Made by a program: the position numbers and the translations under genes
Part shown: positions 18,548 through 27,185 of the stretch, in pieces
How positions within the stretch are numbered: the stretch's first letter is position 1
How the letters are laid out: every line of letters begins with the position of its first letter
Notes under the pieces: generated by a model
What the model saw: only the letters and a program-made list of their open reading frames with translations
The model's database searches: none
What the model was told of the DNA's origin: nothing
From: Prevotella melaninogenica
Lineage (GTDB): Bacteria > Bacteroidota > Bacteroidia > Bacteroidales > Bacteroidaceae
Direction of reading: 5' to 3'
NCBI RefSeq assembly: GCF_013267595.1
Contig: NZ_CP054010.1
Location: 372,001 to 436,000, forward strand
Length of the DNA: 64,000 nt

Positions 18548-19110
18548 TAAATGCGTAGATTGTTAATAGTATGAGATTAATCTACATACATGGTATGATT
18601 ACTTCAAATAAGATTGTTTTATAAAGGCTCAACACTCAACAACCATCACCCAACACCGGTATAATCACCTCCAATAAGATGGTTTTATAAAGGGGGATAA
18701 ACTACACGATAAATGTAATTAGGTGCGATGTCAATCCGTCTTATATAAACAACTTATTCCCTCATTAGTTGAAACCTGTAAACTATTTTCGTACAGTTCA
18801 AAACCAATACATGCTCTTTTGGCTTCTAAAAGATGCCTAATTGGCTTGCAAAAGGTGCCCTTTTGAGGTCTAACTAACGCCCTTTTGAAGTCCAATTAAG
18901 CATCTTTCACTTTGTTACCTGGTAACTGGTTGATTATCTGTTGATTGCAAACCCACTTCTTATATGTCTTTTTACCATTAGTTATAGATGCTTTCCTTGA
19001 AATTATGTAATGATTTTTCAAACCCTTATCTGTATATTATAGAGGTCTAAAAAGAAATGATTTTCAATATCAGAGGATAACAATAGGATAGATAGTTGAC
19101 AGTCTTAGCT
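18548..19110 (-). repeat. Long inverted repeat, right copy (contains family-1 copy D)
   Basis: This is the reverse-orientation partner of 13022-13522. Against the left copy it has about 70 extra bases near 18605-18680, built from a duplicated unit in which AATAAGATTGTTTTATAAAG and AATAAGATGGTTTTATAAAG recur. The family-1 core lies at about 18815-18905. The two copies enclose 5.0 kb (lipoprotein, gpx, symporter, trpB2). No gene is seen in the gap 18533-19267 apart from this repeat and the terminator at 19210. Confidence 0.85.
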
Positions 19111-19209
19111 AAGTTAGGAGAAATCCTCTCTTTAAGTAAAATATCATCTTAAAGAAAGGATAAAGGTATTTACCTTTAACAATCTATACAGCAGATAGGT
19201 TACTATAAA

Positions 19210-19251
19210 ATTACAGGCACTTTGTAGACAGCGCTACAAAGTGCCTGTAAT
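19210..19251 (-). terminator. Terminator of the pantothenate kinase gene
   Basis: A perfect 18-bp stem (arm ATTACAGGCACTTTGTAG) with loop ACAGCG is followed on the minus strand by TTTTATAG. It lies 17 bases after the stop at 19268. Confidence 0.85.
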
Positions 19252-19267
19252 CCTTTATAAACAATGA

Positions 19268-20098
19268 TTAAACTGTCTCAATGTTATCTGCTTGCAAAGC
19301 TGCACCGATTGCCGTGCAATACTCAGAATTCTTCGGAATAATAAAGCGAACATCGTATATCTTCTCCATAACAGGGAAAAGGAGTTCGCATTGTGGCAAC
19401 AAACTAAGATTACCTATGAGTACAAAGTCACGGATATCGCTATTCAAAGAACTCAAGATTGTTGCTGAACCGATAGACTGTAACACCAATCCTATCAAAC
19501 CTAAGGCAATATCTTCACGACTTGCATTAGCCTGCGCATTGGCAAAGAGAGATGCAGTAGCATCCATTGGCAAGCCTGGAAGTGGACTGGTTGAGATGTC
19601 TTTAATCTGAAGATTGATACGAGAAATATCTCCCTTATTAGCCAAAGCAATGATTTCGTTAATGTTATCAGTCTGTAACAACAAACGTGAAAGACCACTC
19701 AACGTACCGCCACCAATACCGATACCACCAATGTGACGTACCTCATTGCCATCACAAAGTACAAGTGAGGTACCCGTACCCATAGAAACTACAATCATAC
19801 GTTGCAACTTCGACTCAAACTGAGCACCTAAGCCATCAGCCAAAAACTCATCTGCCTTAGCCGTTGGAAGTCCATAAACAGGCTTATCAATATAGTGAGC
19901 ACCTACGCCCGTAAGCATAACACGCTCAACGTCAGATAGGTCAATCCTATTGTCATATAGATATTTTCCAAAAGCTCCATACAAGGACGTTACTGGATCA
20001 GTAGCCTTGATACGCAAAGGTTTAATAACCTTTCCCTCTCTGATTCCAACAATCTTGGTTGTTGAAATACCCACATCTATACCGATGGAAATCTTCAT
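19268..20098 (-). CDS. coaW: Type II pantothenate kinase
   Basis: A 276-aa member of the ASKHA (actin-like ATPase) superfamily, fumble/CoaW type. It phosphorylates pantothenate, the first step of coenzyme A synthesis, in the cytosol. The N-terminal phosphate loop GIDVGISTTKIVGI, VSMGTGTSL and the glycine-rich GGIGIGGGTLSGLSRLLL are the nucleotide- and substrate-binding loops, and the C-terminal CTAIGAALQ is also typical. The length fits the bacterial type II group. These enzymes are usually insensitive to CoA feedback. A minus-strand -7 box at 20298-20305 gives a leader of about 195 bases. Confidence 0.9.
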   Translation of the reverse strand: MKISIGIDVGISTTKIVGIREGKVIKPLRIKATDPVTSLYGAFGKYLYDNRIDLSDVERVMLTGVGAHYIDKPVYGLPTAKADEFLADGLGAQFESKLQRMIVVSMGTGTSLVLCDGNEVRHIGGIGIGGGTLSGLSRLLLQTDNINEIIALANKGDISRINLQIKDISTSPLPGLPMDATASLFANAQANASREDIALGLIGLVLQSIGSATILSSLNSDIRDFVLIGNLSLLPQCELLFPVMEKIYDVRFIIPKNSEYCTAIGAALQADNIETV

Positions 20099-20297
20099 AC
20101 ACCTTATATAATTATACAGAAGTCTTACAAAAACCGCTTTCTGGGAGATAATGAATAAACCAAAATATATAAGAATTTACACCAAGTAATCACTCATAAA
20201 GAATTATCTCTGCGCAAGTGTTGATAATGGTTCAATTCCTTATAACATCATTAAATCCAATACTCCACATAAGCATGAAATACAACTTATAATGTCG

Positions 20298-20305
20298 CAA
20301 AGGTA
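20298..20305 (-). promoter_or_regulatory. -7 box for the pantothenate kinase gene
   Basis: TACCTTTG followed by CGAC on the minus strand. It is the only good match in the divergent gap 20099-20451, which otherwise holds the HU promoter and AT-rich sequence without genes. Confidence 0.45.
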
Positions 20306-20389
20306 CGAAAAACCTTAAAGTTTAGAGCATTTACCGAGATATTTTACAAAAAAGACACAAAAATATTTCTCTATTAAGCTGAAAATGAG

Positions 20390-20397
20390 TATCTTTG
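20390..20397 (+). promoter_or_regulatory. -7 box for the HU gene
   Basis: TATCTTTG followed by CATTCCG lies 55 bases before the HU start. A TTTC about 20 bases upstream may serve as the -33 box. Confidence 0.5.
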
Positions 20398-20451
20398 CAT
20401 TCCGTTATAATGAGAGATTAGAAATAAACATCAATAAAGAACAAAAACAAA

Positions 20452-20730
20452 ATGACGAAAGCAGATATCATCAATGAGATTGCAACGTCTACTGGCATCG
20501 CCAAGAAGGACGTTTCAGCTGTGGTTGAGTCTTTTATGGAAACCATCAAAGACAGTTTGTTGGAGAAGAAAGAAAATGTATACCTTCGTGGTTTCGGTAG
20601 CTTCATCGTTAAGCACCGTGCGGAAAAGACAGCTCGTAACATCTCAAAGAACACGACTATCACTATCCCAGCACACGATTTCCCAAGCTTCAAGCCAGCA
20701 AAGACCTTCATCGAGGATATGAAGAAATAA
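20452..20730 (+). CDS. HU-family DNA-binding protein
   Basis: A 92-aa nucleoid protein with the full HU/IHF fold: two N-terminal helices (TKADIINEIATSTGIAKKDV), the turn into the beta sheet VYLRGFGSFIVKHR, and the DNA-wrapping arm with RNISKNTTITIPAHDFPSFKPAK. The arm tip carries the motif TITIPA where E. coli HU has RNPxTG, as in the IHF-like group of Bacteroidota. It is followed within 42 bases by the small basic protein gene, probably on the same transcript. Confidence 0.95.
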   Translation: MTKADIINEIATSTGIAKKDVSAVVESFMETIKDSLLEKKENVYLRGFGSFIVKHRAEKTARNISKNTTITIPAHDFPSFKPAKTFIEDMKK

Positions 20731-20772
20731 ATTAAACATAAATACAATAACAATTTAAAACAATTTAAAGCT

Positions 20773-20862
20773 ATGCCAAACGGAAAGAAGAAAAAGGGAC
20801 ACAAGATGGCTACGCACAAGCGTAAAAAGAGATTAAGAAAGAACAGACATAAGAGCAAGTAA
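20773..20862 (+). CDS. Small basic AURKAIP1/COX24 (mS38-like) domain protein, 29 aa
   Basis: MPNGKKKKGHKMATHKRKKR followed by LRKNRHKSK makes a 29-residue protein that is over half Lys and Arg. The RKKRLRKNRHK core matches the AURKAIP1/COX24 C-terminal domain, known in mitochondria as ribosomal protein mS38. Bacteroidota carry short stand-alone versions that are probably ribosome-associated. It lies 42 bases after HU. A short AAGCC/GGCTT stem follows (about 20862-20883). The role on the ribosome is inferred from the mitochondrial homologue. Confidence 0.85.
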   Translation: MPNGKKKKGHKMATHKRKKRLRKNRHKSK

Positions 20863-20913
20863 GCCCCAAGGCTGAAAGGCTTTACAACTGACTTTCAATA
20901 ATATGGCGGGGCG

Positions 20914-20955
20914 TGTCATCGCAATATACTTCTCTTCCCTGGAAGTGCGACGACA
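20914..20955 (+). promoter_or_regulatory. Structured leader before RNase E/G
   Basis: TGTCATCGCA (20914-20923) pairs with TGCGACGACA (20946-20955) with one mismatch, around an inner TTC/GAA-containing loop. It lies about 95 bases before the RNase E/G start. Known RNase E genes regulate themselves through leader structures. That role here is only a suggestion. Confidence 0.35.
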
Positions 20956-21049
20956 GGTTCCGCATTTTTATTTTATCTATAAGTATCCTTTAGCACCATT
21001 GTAGAGACTATAAAAGACGTTAAATGATAGCTTATAACAAACGAAGAAG

Positions 21050-22621
21050 ATGACAAGCGAAGTAATTATTGATGCCCAACCGAAAGAGATTTCGATAGCG
21101 CTACTCGAAGACAAGCGTCTGGTTGAATACCAGCGTGAGCCAAGAGAGGCGAGCTTCTCGGTTGGAAACATCTACGTGGCAAAGGTAAAGAAACTGATGC
21201 CAGGGCTGAATGCCTGCTTTGTAGATGTAGGTTATGAGCGTGACGCCTTTCTTCATTATCTTGACTTAGGGAGCCAATTCAACTCCTATGCAAAGTATCT
21301 GAAACAGGTTCAGAGCGACCGCAAGAAACTTTATCCCATTCAAAAAGCCACTCGCCTACCCGACTTGCAAAAGGACGGAACAGTTCAAAACACACTGCAG
21401 GTAGGACAAGAGGTGATGGTACAGATTGTTAAAGAACCCATTTCCACCAAAGGACCTCGCCTTACAGGCGAAATATCATTCGCTGGCAGATTCCTGGTGC
21501 TTATACCATTCGGGCATAAAGTTAGCGTATCTTCTAAAATCAAAAGCGGTGAAGAACGTGCACGCCTCAAGCAGCTCATACAGAGTATTACACCAAAGAA
21601 CTTCGGTGTAATTGTCCGTACGGTAGCTGAAGGAAAGCGCGTAGCCGAGCTTGACGCTGAGATGAAAGTCCTACTGAGCCGCTGGAATGAAGCAATCACA
21701 AGACTGCAGAAAACGCAGGAACGCCCTCAACTTGTGTTTGAGGAGACTGGACGTGCTGTTGCCATGCTGCGTGACCTCTTCAATCCAACCTACGAAAACA
21801 TCTACGTCAACGATGACGAGATTTGCACTGCCGTTCGACACTACGTCTCTCTAATAGCCCCTGAAAAGGCGGGCATAGTGAAGAAGTACACTGGTAAGGT
21901 GCCAATCTTTGACAACTTTGACGTTACGAAGCAAATTAAATCAAGCTTCGGCAAGACCATTAATTATGGTCATGGCTGCTACCTCATCATCGAACACACA
22001 GAGGCAATGCACGTTGTGGATGTGAATAGTGGAAACAGAACGAAAGAAAAAGCACAGGAACAGAATGCGCTTGACACCAATCTTGGTGCCGCTGATGAGT
22101 TAGCTCGCCAGCTTCGACTGCGTGATATGGGTGGAATCATTGTCGTAGACTTTATCGACATGAATCTTGCTGAAGACCGACAGATGCTGTACGAGCGTAT
22201 GTGTAAGAACATGCAGAAGGACCGTGCACGTCACAACATCCTTCCACTGAGCAAGTTCGGACTTATGCAGATTACTCGCCAGCGTGTACGCCCAGTGATG
22301 GATGTAGATGTAGATGAGAACTGCCCTACCTGTTTCGGTACTGGTAAGATTCGTTCAAGCATCCTTTTTACCGATCAGTTGGAGCGTAAGATTGACCGAT
22401 TGGTTAATAAGGTTGGAGTAAAGAAATTCTATTTGCACGTTCATCCATACGTTGCAGCTTACATCAACAAGGGTCTTATTTCCTTGAAACGTAAGTGGCA
22501 GATGAAGTATGGTTTAGGTGTAAATATCATTCCTTCACAGAAACTTGCTTATTTGCAGTATGAGTTCTATGATGCAAAACAGCAGTTTATTGATATGAAG
22601 GAACAGAACGACAAATCCTGA
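21050..22621 (+). CDS. Ribonuclease E/G family protein
   Basis: A 523-aa Rne/Rng-family endoribonuclease that processes rRNA and starts mRNA decay. An S1-like RNA-binding domain covers about residues 38-130 (VGNIYVAKVKKLMPGLNACFVDVG). The 5'-sensor/RNase H-like region follows, and the DNase I-like catalytic part contains MHVVDVNSG and VVDFIDM with the metal-binding aspartates. The Zn-link cysteines are in NCPTCFGTGK. The length matches RNase G with no long scaffold tail. It follows HU and the 29-aa basic protein with a 187-base leader. A strong terminator lies at 22667-22704. Confidence 0.93.
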   Translation: MTSEVIIDAQPKEISIALLEDKRLVEYQREPREASFSVGNIYVAKVKKLMPGLNACFVDVGYERDAFLHYLDLGSQFNSYAKYLKQVQSDRKKLYPIQKATRLPDLQKDGTVQNTLQVGQEVMVQIVKEPISTKGPRLTGEISFAGRFLVLIPFGHKVSVSSKIKSGEERARLKQLIQSITPKNFGVIVRTVAEGKRVAELDAEMKVLLSRWNEAITRLQKTQERPQLVFEETGRAVAMLRDLFNPTYENIYVNDDEICTAVRHYVSLIAPEKAGIVKKYTGKVPIFDNFDVTKQIKSSFGKTINYGHGCYLIIEHTEAMHVVDVNSGNRTKEKAQEQNALDTNLGAADELARQLRLRDMGGIIVVDFIDMNLAEDRQMLYERMCKNMQKDRARHNILPLSKFGLMQITRQRVRPVMDVDVDENCPTCFGTGKIRSSILFTDQLERKIDRLVNKVGVKKFYLHVHPYVAAYINKGLISLKRKWQMKYGLGVNIIPSQKLAYLQYEFYDAKQQFIDMKEQNDKS

Positions 22622-22666
22622 ACAAACTACTAAGTCGTTAGATAAAACGAAAGGTTTACAACATTA

Positions 22667-22704
22667 GAAATCCGCTACCTATTATATATAAGGTGGCGGA
22701 TTTC
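22667..22704 (+). terminator. Terminator after RNase E/G
   Basis: The GAAATCCGC / GCGGATTTC stem, extended by ACCT/AGGT, is followed by TTTTTAT. It lies 46 bases after the stop. Confidence 0.85.
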
Positions 22705-22800
22705 TTTTTATCCTTACTTTACATATAGCATAAAAACATTGAGTACAAACCTAACCAAAAGTCAATTTGTCAACAATTTTCCTCTCATCGATTTTTATTA

Positions 22801-22910
22801 AGACTTAATTACACTCGAATTAACGCTCAATTGACTTCTAAAAGATGCCCTTTTGAAGTCTTACTAACGCCCTTTTGAAGTCCAATTCAGCACCTCTTGC
22901 AAACCATTTT
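22801..22910 (-). repeat. Family-1 intergenic repeat, copy E
   Basis: In reverse orientation this copy carries AAAAGATGCCCTTTTGAAGT, CTAACGCCCTTTTGAAGTCC and AATTCAGCACC. TTTGTAACTTATTAATTACA and a GTTACAA follow, the outer motif pair seen beside other copies. It lies between the convergent RNase E/G and amylase genes (gap 22622-23084). Confidence 0.8.
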
Positions 22911-23019
22911 TGTAACTTATTAATTACAAGACAGTTACAAGGGTGTAGGAAAGAGTGGCTTTATGCTTATTTTAAGTGGGAAACATTAGCAACAATGTAA
23001 AATAAATTCGCATCAACAA

Positions 23020-23062
23020 AAACGTCCTCACCTGTCCAAAAAAAAGACAAGTGTGGGCGTTT
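23020..23062 (-). terminator. Terminator of the amylase fusion gene
   Basis: AACGTCCTCACCTGTC pairs imperfectly with GACAAGTGTGGGCGTT around an A-rich loop. On the minus strand GTTTTTGTTG follows. It is 22 bases after the stop at 23085. Confidence 0.6.
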
Positions 23063-23084
23063 GCTATATGGCCTAATAAACGTT

Positions 23085-25250
23085 TTAAGCCGGAATGACT
23101 TTAAAGCGTACTCTGAATGCACGTTTCTGTTCATCCCAGTTTGTACCCAACATTTCAAAGCGACCAATCTGAGCGGTTGAACGGACGTGCTTACCTATGC
23201 AAAGACAGACATCAAAGTCACCAATACGAACCAATCGCAACATCTCCGAAGCATCCTCTGGAAGTTTGCCAACATCAACACCTTCTGGAATATTATTACG
23301 ATCAATCATTTCAAAAGTTACTGGCAAATCTTCTGCTATCAAACGATTCATCTCGTCCTCTATCGCCTTTTCTTCTTTTCGACTCGGCTTATGATCGAGA
23401 ATGAAAGTCATTTTACTCTTCTTTCGTTCTATGTGAGCATTATTGCTACGCTCTGCTCCAAACATACGCATCATCACCTGATTTAGCAAATGTTCTGCTG
23501 TATGAGCAGGAGGGAATTCCTCTTTATTGTGTGCATTTAATACGTAATCCACTGTCTTCCTCTTTATATTAAACTTGTAAATTCTACCATAGTTTGCAGC
23601 TATATCCAATGCAATTTGACCATCACGTTTCAATTCTACGACTTTCGTAAAACCAGAAAGCAAGTCGGTCATTTCTACTTCCTGCTCGGGCAGACCAAGG
23701 AAATCATACGCATGAGAGGGAACAGTTACATTGATATATACTCGCTTTTGGTCGAAGTTAGCTACAACCAATAACACTTCATTGTCTGTCTTACGTAAAA
23801 AAGCGAACTGTTTGCGAGGATTAAACTGATAGCTCTGATTATTTGCATACATAAGATCAAAAGTCTGTCCTTCCCTAACAGCTTTCTCACGATTGCAAAA
23901 ACGGAGAATTCCCTGATAAACCAACGAAAGTTTCTTCTCATCTGTTGTCAAGGAATCACGATTAAAAAATCCTTTAAAAATAGCGTCACTCGTCCAGTAA
24001 TCAAAGATGGTTGAACGTCCATCCTGCCCAGAGAAGCCTTCTTTATCCATTCCTCTTTCACCAAACTCTTGCCCTGCATAAACCATGACAGGGTTCTGTT
24101 GGAGAAGAGCAGAAACAATCATACCCGGAACTCCCTTCCAAGGATTACCTGCGAAGAAATCAGAAGCAATACGTTGCTCATCGTGGTTTTCAAGGAAATA
24201 GAGCATGTGATCGCGAATATCATCAACCTGCTGCCACTCACGTGTGATAGAAGAGGCGGGGCGTTCGTCGCACATAACACCACGAATACAATCGTACATT
24301 CCCACCTTATCATAGAGATAGTCAAAACCTGACTCAATATACATACGATATTGATTAGGATCATATACCTCACCAATAAATATCATCTTGGGGTAACGAT
24401 TCTTAACCTGTTGTGTTGCGTATGCCCAAAATTCATGCGGAACCATCTCTGCCATATCGCAACGAAAACCATCAACGCCCTTTGCAGCCCAAAAAAGAAG
24501 AATATCAGTCATCTTCTTCCATGTAGAAGGGATAGGGTGATAGTGATAGCTTCTGCCACCAGCATCACAATAGTCTACACCATAGTTTAACTTTATCGTT
24601 TCATACCAGTCGTTTTGCTGTGGGTGAGAGTCGAAGCGATCGTTACCTGTACACTTTGCAGGAAACTCATTATAAGGTTCAGCATCGTGAGCATAAGAAT
24701 TCTCAACAACACCAGAGAGGTCAAGTTTTTCGTTTGGACAATAATAGAAATTGTTTTGAGCATCAAAGTGCTTGCTCGTATCATCGCCCTCTCCAAGGTC
24801 TTCTACGCCCTCTGGCTTGGCGATACTCTTGTATTGACGAGCAACATGATTGGGTACAAAGTCAATAATCATCTTCATACCTTCTGTATGCGTACGGTCT
24901 ACAAGTGCCTCAAACTCTACCATACGAGCATCTACATCTACTGCTATATCAGGGTCAATATCATAATAATCCGTGATGGCGTAAGGCGAACCAGCACGTC
25001 CTTTTACTACACGAGGATTCTGTGTAGGTATGCCAAAAGCTGAATAATCTGTACATGTTGCATGGCGGATTACGCCTGTATACCAAAGATGAGTAACACC
25101 GAAGTCATGGATGCGTCGCAACACTTCCTCATCAAAGTCATTCATCTTCCCTACTCCGTTCTCAGCTAATGTACCATTCTCCTTCTTTGTAAGGTTCTTA
25201 TTACCGAAAGTACGAGTGAAAACTTGATAGATAACTAATTTAGTTTTCAT
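23085..25250 (-). CDS. GH13 alpha-amylase-family protein fused to a C-terminal alanyl-tRNA editing domain
   Basis: The ATG at 25250 (MKTKLVIYQVFTRTFGN) is preferred over one 42 bases upstream, because GH13 domains start with this strand. The 721-aa product has no signal peptide. The GH13 catalytic barrel has the nucleophile Asp265 in GFRCDMAE, the acid Glu294 in FIGEVYD and Asp357 in ENHDEQR. A small beta domain follows to about 560. The last roughly 155 residues match the second additional domain of Ala/Thr-tRNA synthetases: HTAEH (583-587) and CIGKH (684-688) supply the usual zinc ligands. The joining of a cytosolic glucan hydrolase to a tRNA editing domain is unusual. The frame is open through the joint with no sign of a frameshift. 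Confidence 0.85.
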   Translation of the reverse strand: MKTKLVIYQVFTRTFGNKNLTKKENGTLAENGVGKMNDFDEEVLRRIHDFGVTHLWYTGVIRHATCTDYSAFGIPTQNPRVVKGRAGSPYAITDYYDIDPDIAVDVDARMVEFEALVDRTHTEGMKMIIDFVPNHVARQYKSIAKPEGVEDLGEGDDTSKHFDAQNNFYYCPNEKLDLSGVVENSYAHDAEPYNEFPAKCTGNDRFDSHPQQNDWYETIKLNYGVDYCDAGGRSYHYHPIPSTWKKMTDILLFWAAKGVDGFRCDMAEMVPHEFWAYATQQVKNRYPKMIFIGEVYDPNQYRMYIESGFDYLYDKVGMYDCIRGVMCDERPASSITREWQQVDDIRDHMLYFLENHDEQRIASDFFAGNPWKGVPGMIVSALLQQNPVMVYAGQEFGERGMDKEGFSGQDGRSTIFDYWTSDAIFKGFFNRDSLTTDEKKLSLVYQGILRFCNREKAVREGQTFDLMYANNQSYQFNPRKQFAFLRKTDNEVLLVVANFDQKRVYINVTVPSHAYDFLGLPEQEVEMTDLLSGFTKVVELKRDGQIALDIAANYGRIYKFNIKRKTVDYVLNAHNKEEFPPAHTAEHLLNQVMMRMFGAERSNNAHIERKKSKMTFILDHKPSRKEEKAIEDEMNRLIAEDLPVTFEMIDRNNIPEGVDVGKLPEDASEMLRLVRIGDFDVCLCIGKHVRSTAQIGRFEMLGTNWDEQKRAFRVRFKVIPA

Positions 25251-25268
25251 AAACAAATAGAAAGAAAG

Positions 25269-25314
25269 CCCCTCCTTCGTTCCCTCCCTCAAAAGGAAGG
25301 GGACGGAGGAGGGG
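25269..25314 (-). terminator. GC-rich hairpin between fabD and the amylase gene
   Basis: Two 20-base arms (25269-25288 and 25295-25314) pair with three mismatches around TCAAAA. CTTTCTTT follows on the minus strand. It may end fabD transcription before the amylase gene. The CCTCC/GGAGG-rich sequence is unlike the surrounding AT-rich DNA. Confidence 0.45.
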
Positions 25315-25340
25315 ACTGTCGCTTAATAATAAAGTTAGGA

Positions 25341-26225
25341 CTATACACCGTGTGCATTAACAGTCTTGTCGATACGACCGAGCATACCCTGCAAAGCTGT
25401 ACCAGGTCCGCACTCAACGAACTCTGTAGCACCATCGGCAATCATGTTCTGTGCGCTCTTGGTCCAACGTACGCTTGATGTAAGCTGAGCGATAAGATTC
25501 TTCTGAATATCAGCTGGATCAGTATGTGGCAATGCGTCCACATTCTGATAAACAGGGCACTTTGGTGCATTGAAGGTAGTTGCCTCAATAGCTGCCTGCA
25601 ACTCATCCTTAGCAGGCTGCATCAATGGAGAGTGGAAAGCACCACCTACCTTCAATGGCAATGCACGCTTAGCACCAGCCGCCTTCATCAACTCGCAAGC
25701 CTCATTGACACCCTCTGTTGAACCAGAGATAACCAACTGACCAGGGCAGTTAAAGTTAGCTGCAACACAAACCTTACCTTCTTGAGATACAGATGCACAG
25801 ATTTCCTCAACCTTCTCATCAGGCAAACCTATGATAGCTGCCATAGTACCAGGATTCAGTTCACAAGCCTTCTGCATAGCATTAGCACGTGCAGCAACAA
25901 GCTTCAAACCATCTTCGAAGCTCAATGCACCAGCTGCAACGAGTGCTGAAAACTCACCCAAAGAGTGACCTGCAACCATATCTGGCTTGAACTCATCGCC
26001 TAAGCAAAGTGCTGAAATAACGCTATGGAGGAATACTGCAGGCTGAGTAACCTTAGTTTCCTTCAACTGCTCGTCTGTACCAGCAAACATAATCTCGGTT
26101 ATCTTGAAGCCAAGAATCTCGTCAGCCTTATCGAAAAGTTCCTTTGCTAATGGGTTATTGTCATAGAGGTCCTTACCCATACCAACAAACTGAGATCCCT
26201 GTCCAGGGAATACAAATGCTTTCAT
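25341..26225 (-). CDS. fabD: Malonyl-CoA:acyl carrier protein transacylase
   Basis: A 294-aa cytosolic enzyme that loads malonyl groups onto ACP for fatty acid synthesis. FPGQGSQFVGMG at the N-terminus, the active-site GHSLGE with Ser88, and the histidine in GAFHSPLM near residue 200 are all present. The family-typical QPAVF and GMLGRI segments are also seen. It is not in a fab operon here. A -7 box (TATCTTTG, minus strand, 26266-26273) lies 40 bases before the start. Confidence 0.95.
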   Translation of the reverse strand: MKAFVFPGQGSQFVGMGKDLYDNNPLAKELFDKADEILGFKITEIMFAGTDEQLKETKVTQPAVFLHSVISALCLGDEFKPDMVAGHSLGEFSALVAAGALSFEDGLKLVAARANAMQKACELNPGTMAAIIGLPDEKVEEICASVSQEGKVCVAANFNCPGQLVISGSTEGVNEACELMKAAGAKRALPLKVGGAFHSPLMQPAKDELQAAIEATTFNAPKCPVYQNVDALPHTDPADIQKNLIAQLTSSVRWTKSAQNMIADGATEFVECGPGTALQGMLGRIDKTVNAHGV

Positions 26226-26265
26226 ATACTATTGAATTGTTTAATTATTAATATTCTACAGAGTG

Positions 26266-26273
26266 CAAAGATA
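26266..26273 (-). promoter_or_regulatory. -7 box for fabD
   Basis: TATCTTTG followed by CACTCTG on the minus strand, 40 bases before the start. The -33 region shows only TTTC-like matches. Confidence 0.5.
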
Positions 26274-26567
26274 CAGAAAAGAAAGGAGATAGAAAAGAAA
26301 CTAAGTAAAAAACACGATGTGCTTTGCATCACTCTAACCTTGTAGAAATAATTTCTTGTTATTTCCACTATGTATTTTGCATCAATAAGATTGTACACAT
26401 TAGGTTTGTATAAGAATACTTTGGGGTTATAAATTACCAAAGAACATTCACTTTGCCAGCATTTCCAATGCCATCGACATCCCCTAAGACAAACATTACT
26501 TACCCCTTTAAAACCATATAAGTCTTGTCTTTACCTGTTCTTATAAGGAATGTTACAAGTTCAGAAA

Positions 26568-26640
26568 GGCATCCGCACCATTCGTGCGAAGGCTTAGCAC
26601 GTGTGGTGCGAACGTCAAACACCATTCGTGTTGTTGGTAG
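26568..26640. repeat. Family-2 palindromic repeat cluster, copy P3
   Basis: Three units follow each other: GCATCCGCACCATTCGTGCG, TTAGCACGTGTGGTGCGAA and AACACCATTCGTGTT. It lies in the 544-base gap 26226-26769 between fabD and crcB, which otherwise shows AT-rich sequence and no gene. Confidence 0.7.
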
Positions 26641-26769
26641 ATAGCTTACCATACATACCCAAAACGAAAGAAATGAGTTGTACTATCGAAAGGATATAAC
26701 ACCTACTTCATTCATCTAAGTAATCATTACCTTTACATCTAAACACGCTAAACGAACGATATAGTTACA

Positions 26770-27153
26770 TCATTGAAAAGACATAACAAGGTGGCGACCT
26801 GCTAATAAAGCGATAAAGCCTAATGCAAGGGAGGCAATGATATAAAGGGAAGAAATAATAAAACCATCCCCTCCCTTTAATAACGTTGCATGCTCATTCA
26901 TAAAAGTTGAAAAGGTTGTGAAACCTCCACAGAAACCAGTAGTGAGCATAAGGCGAACAGCAGGACTGAATCCGCCATGATCATTAGTTAATGAAGAGAA
27001 GATACCTATAAGGAAACAGCCAAGCACGTTGACGACCATTGTTCCCAAAGGGAATGAGCCAGCTACAGCAAGTTGTACATACTTCGAGATAACCATTCGA
27101 AGACTGCCACCAACAAAACTTCCAATACCTACTAAAAGAATATCCTTTATCAT
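26770..27153 (-). CDS. crcB: Fluoride efflux channel CrcB/Fluc
   Basis: A 127-aa protein with four membrane helices that forms a dual-topology dimeric fluoride channel. GSFVGGSLRMVISKY (helix 1), FPLGTMVVNVLGCFLIG with the conserved Asn (helix 2) and GFCGGFTTFSTFMNE with the Phe-box and sodium site (helix 3) are all present. It starts 32 bases after the DUF5686 gene and is the last gene of the minus-strand run. There is no room for a fluoride riboswitch directly before it, so expression seems tied to the operon. Confidence 0.95.
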   Translation of the reverse strand: MIKDILLVGIGSFVGGSLRMVISKYVQLAVAGSFPLGTMVVNVLGCFLIGIFSSLTNDHGGFSPAVRLMLTTGFCGGFTTFSTFMNEHATLLKGGDGFIISSLYIIASLALGFIALLAGRHLVMSFQ

Positions 27154-27185
27154 ACTGAACGAACAATTTTTTTTGTCTATAAGGC

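Noticed and set aside
20418..20858. A 146-codon minus-strand frame opposite HU and the 29-aa protein
   Set aside because: It is antisense to two strongly conserved genes. Its hydrophobic translation comes from the Lys-rich codons of the opposite strand.
20902..21006. A 34-codon frame MAGRVIAIYF in the RNase E/G leader
   Set aside because: It overlaps the leader stem, has no ribosome-binding signal and is unlike a protein.
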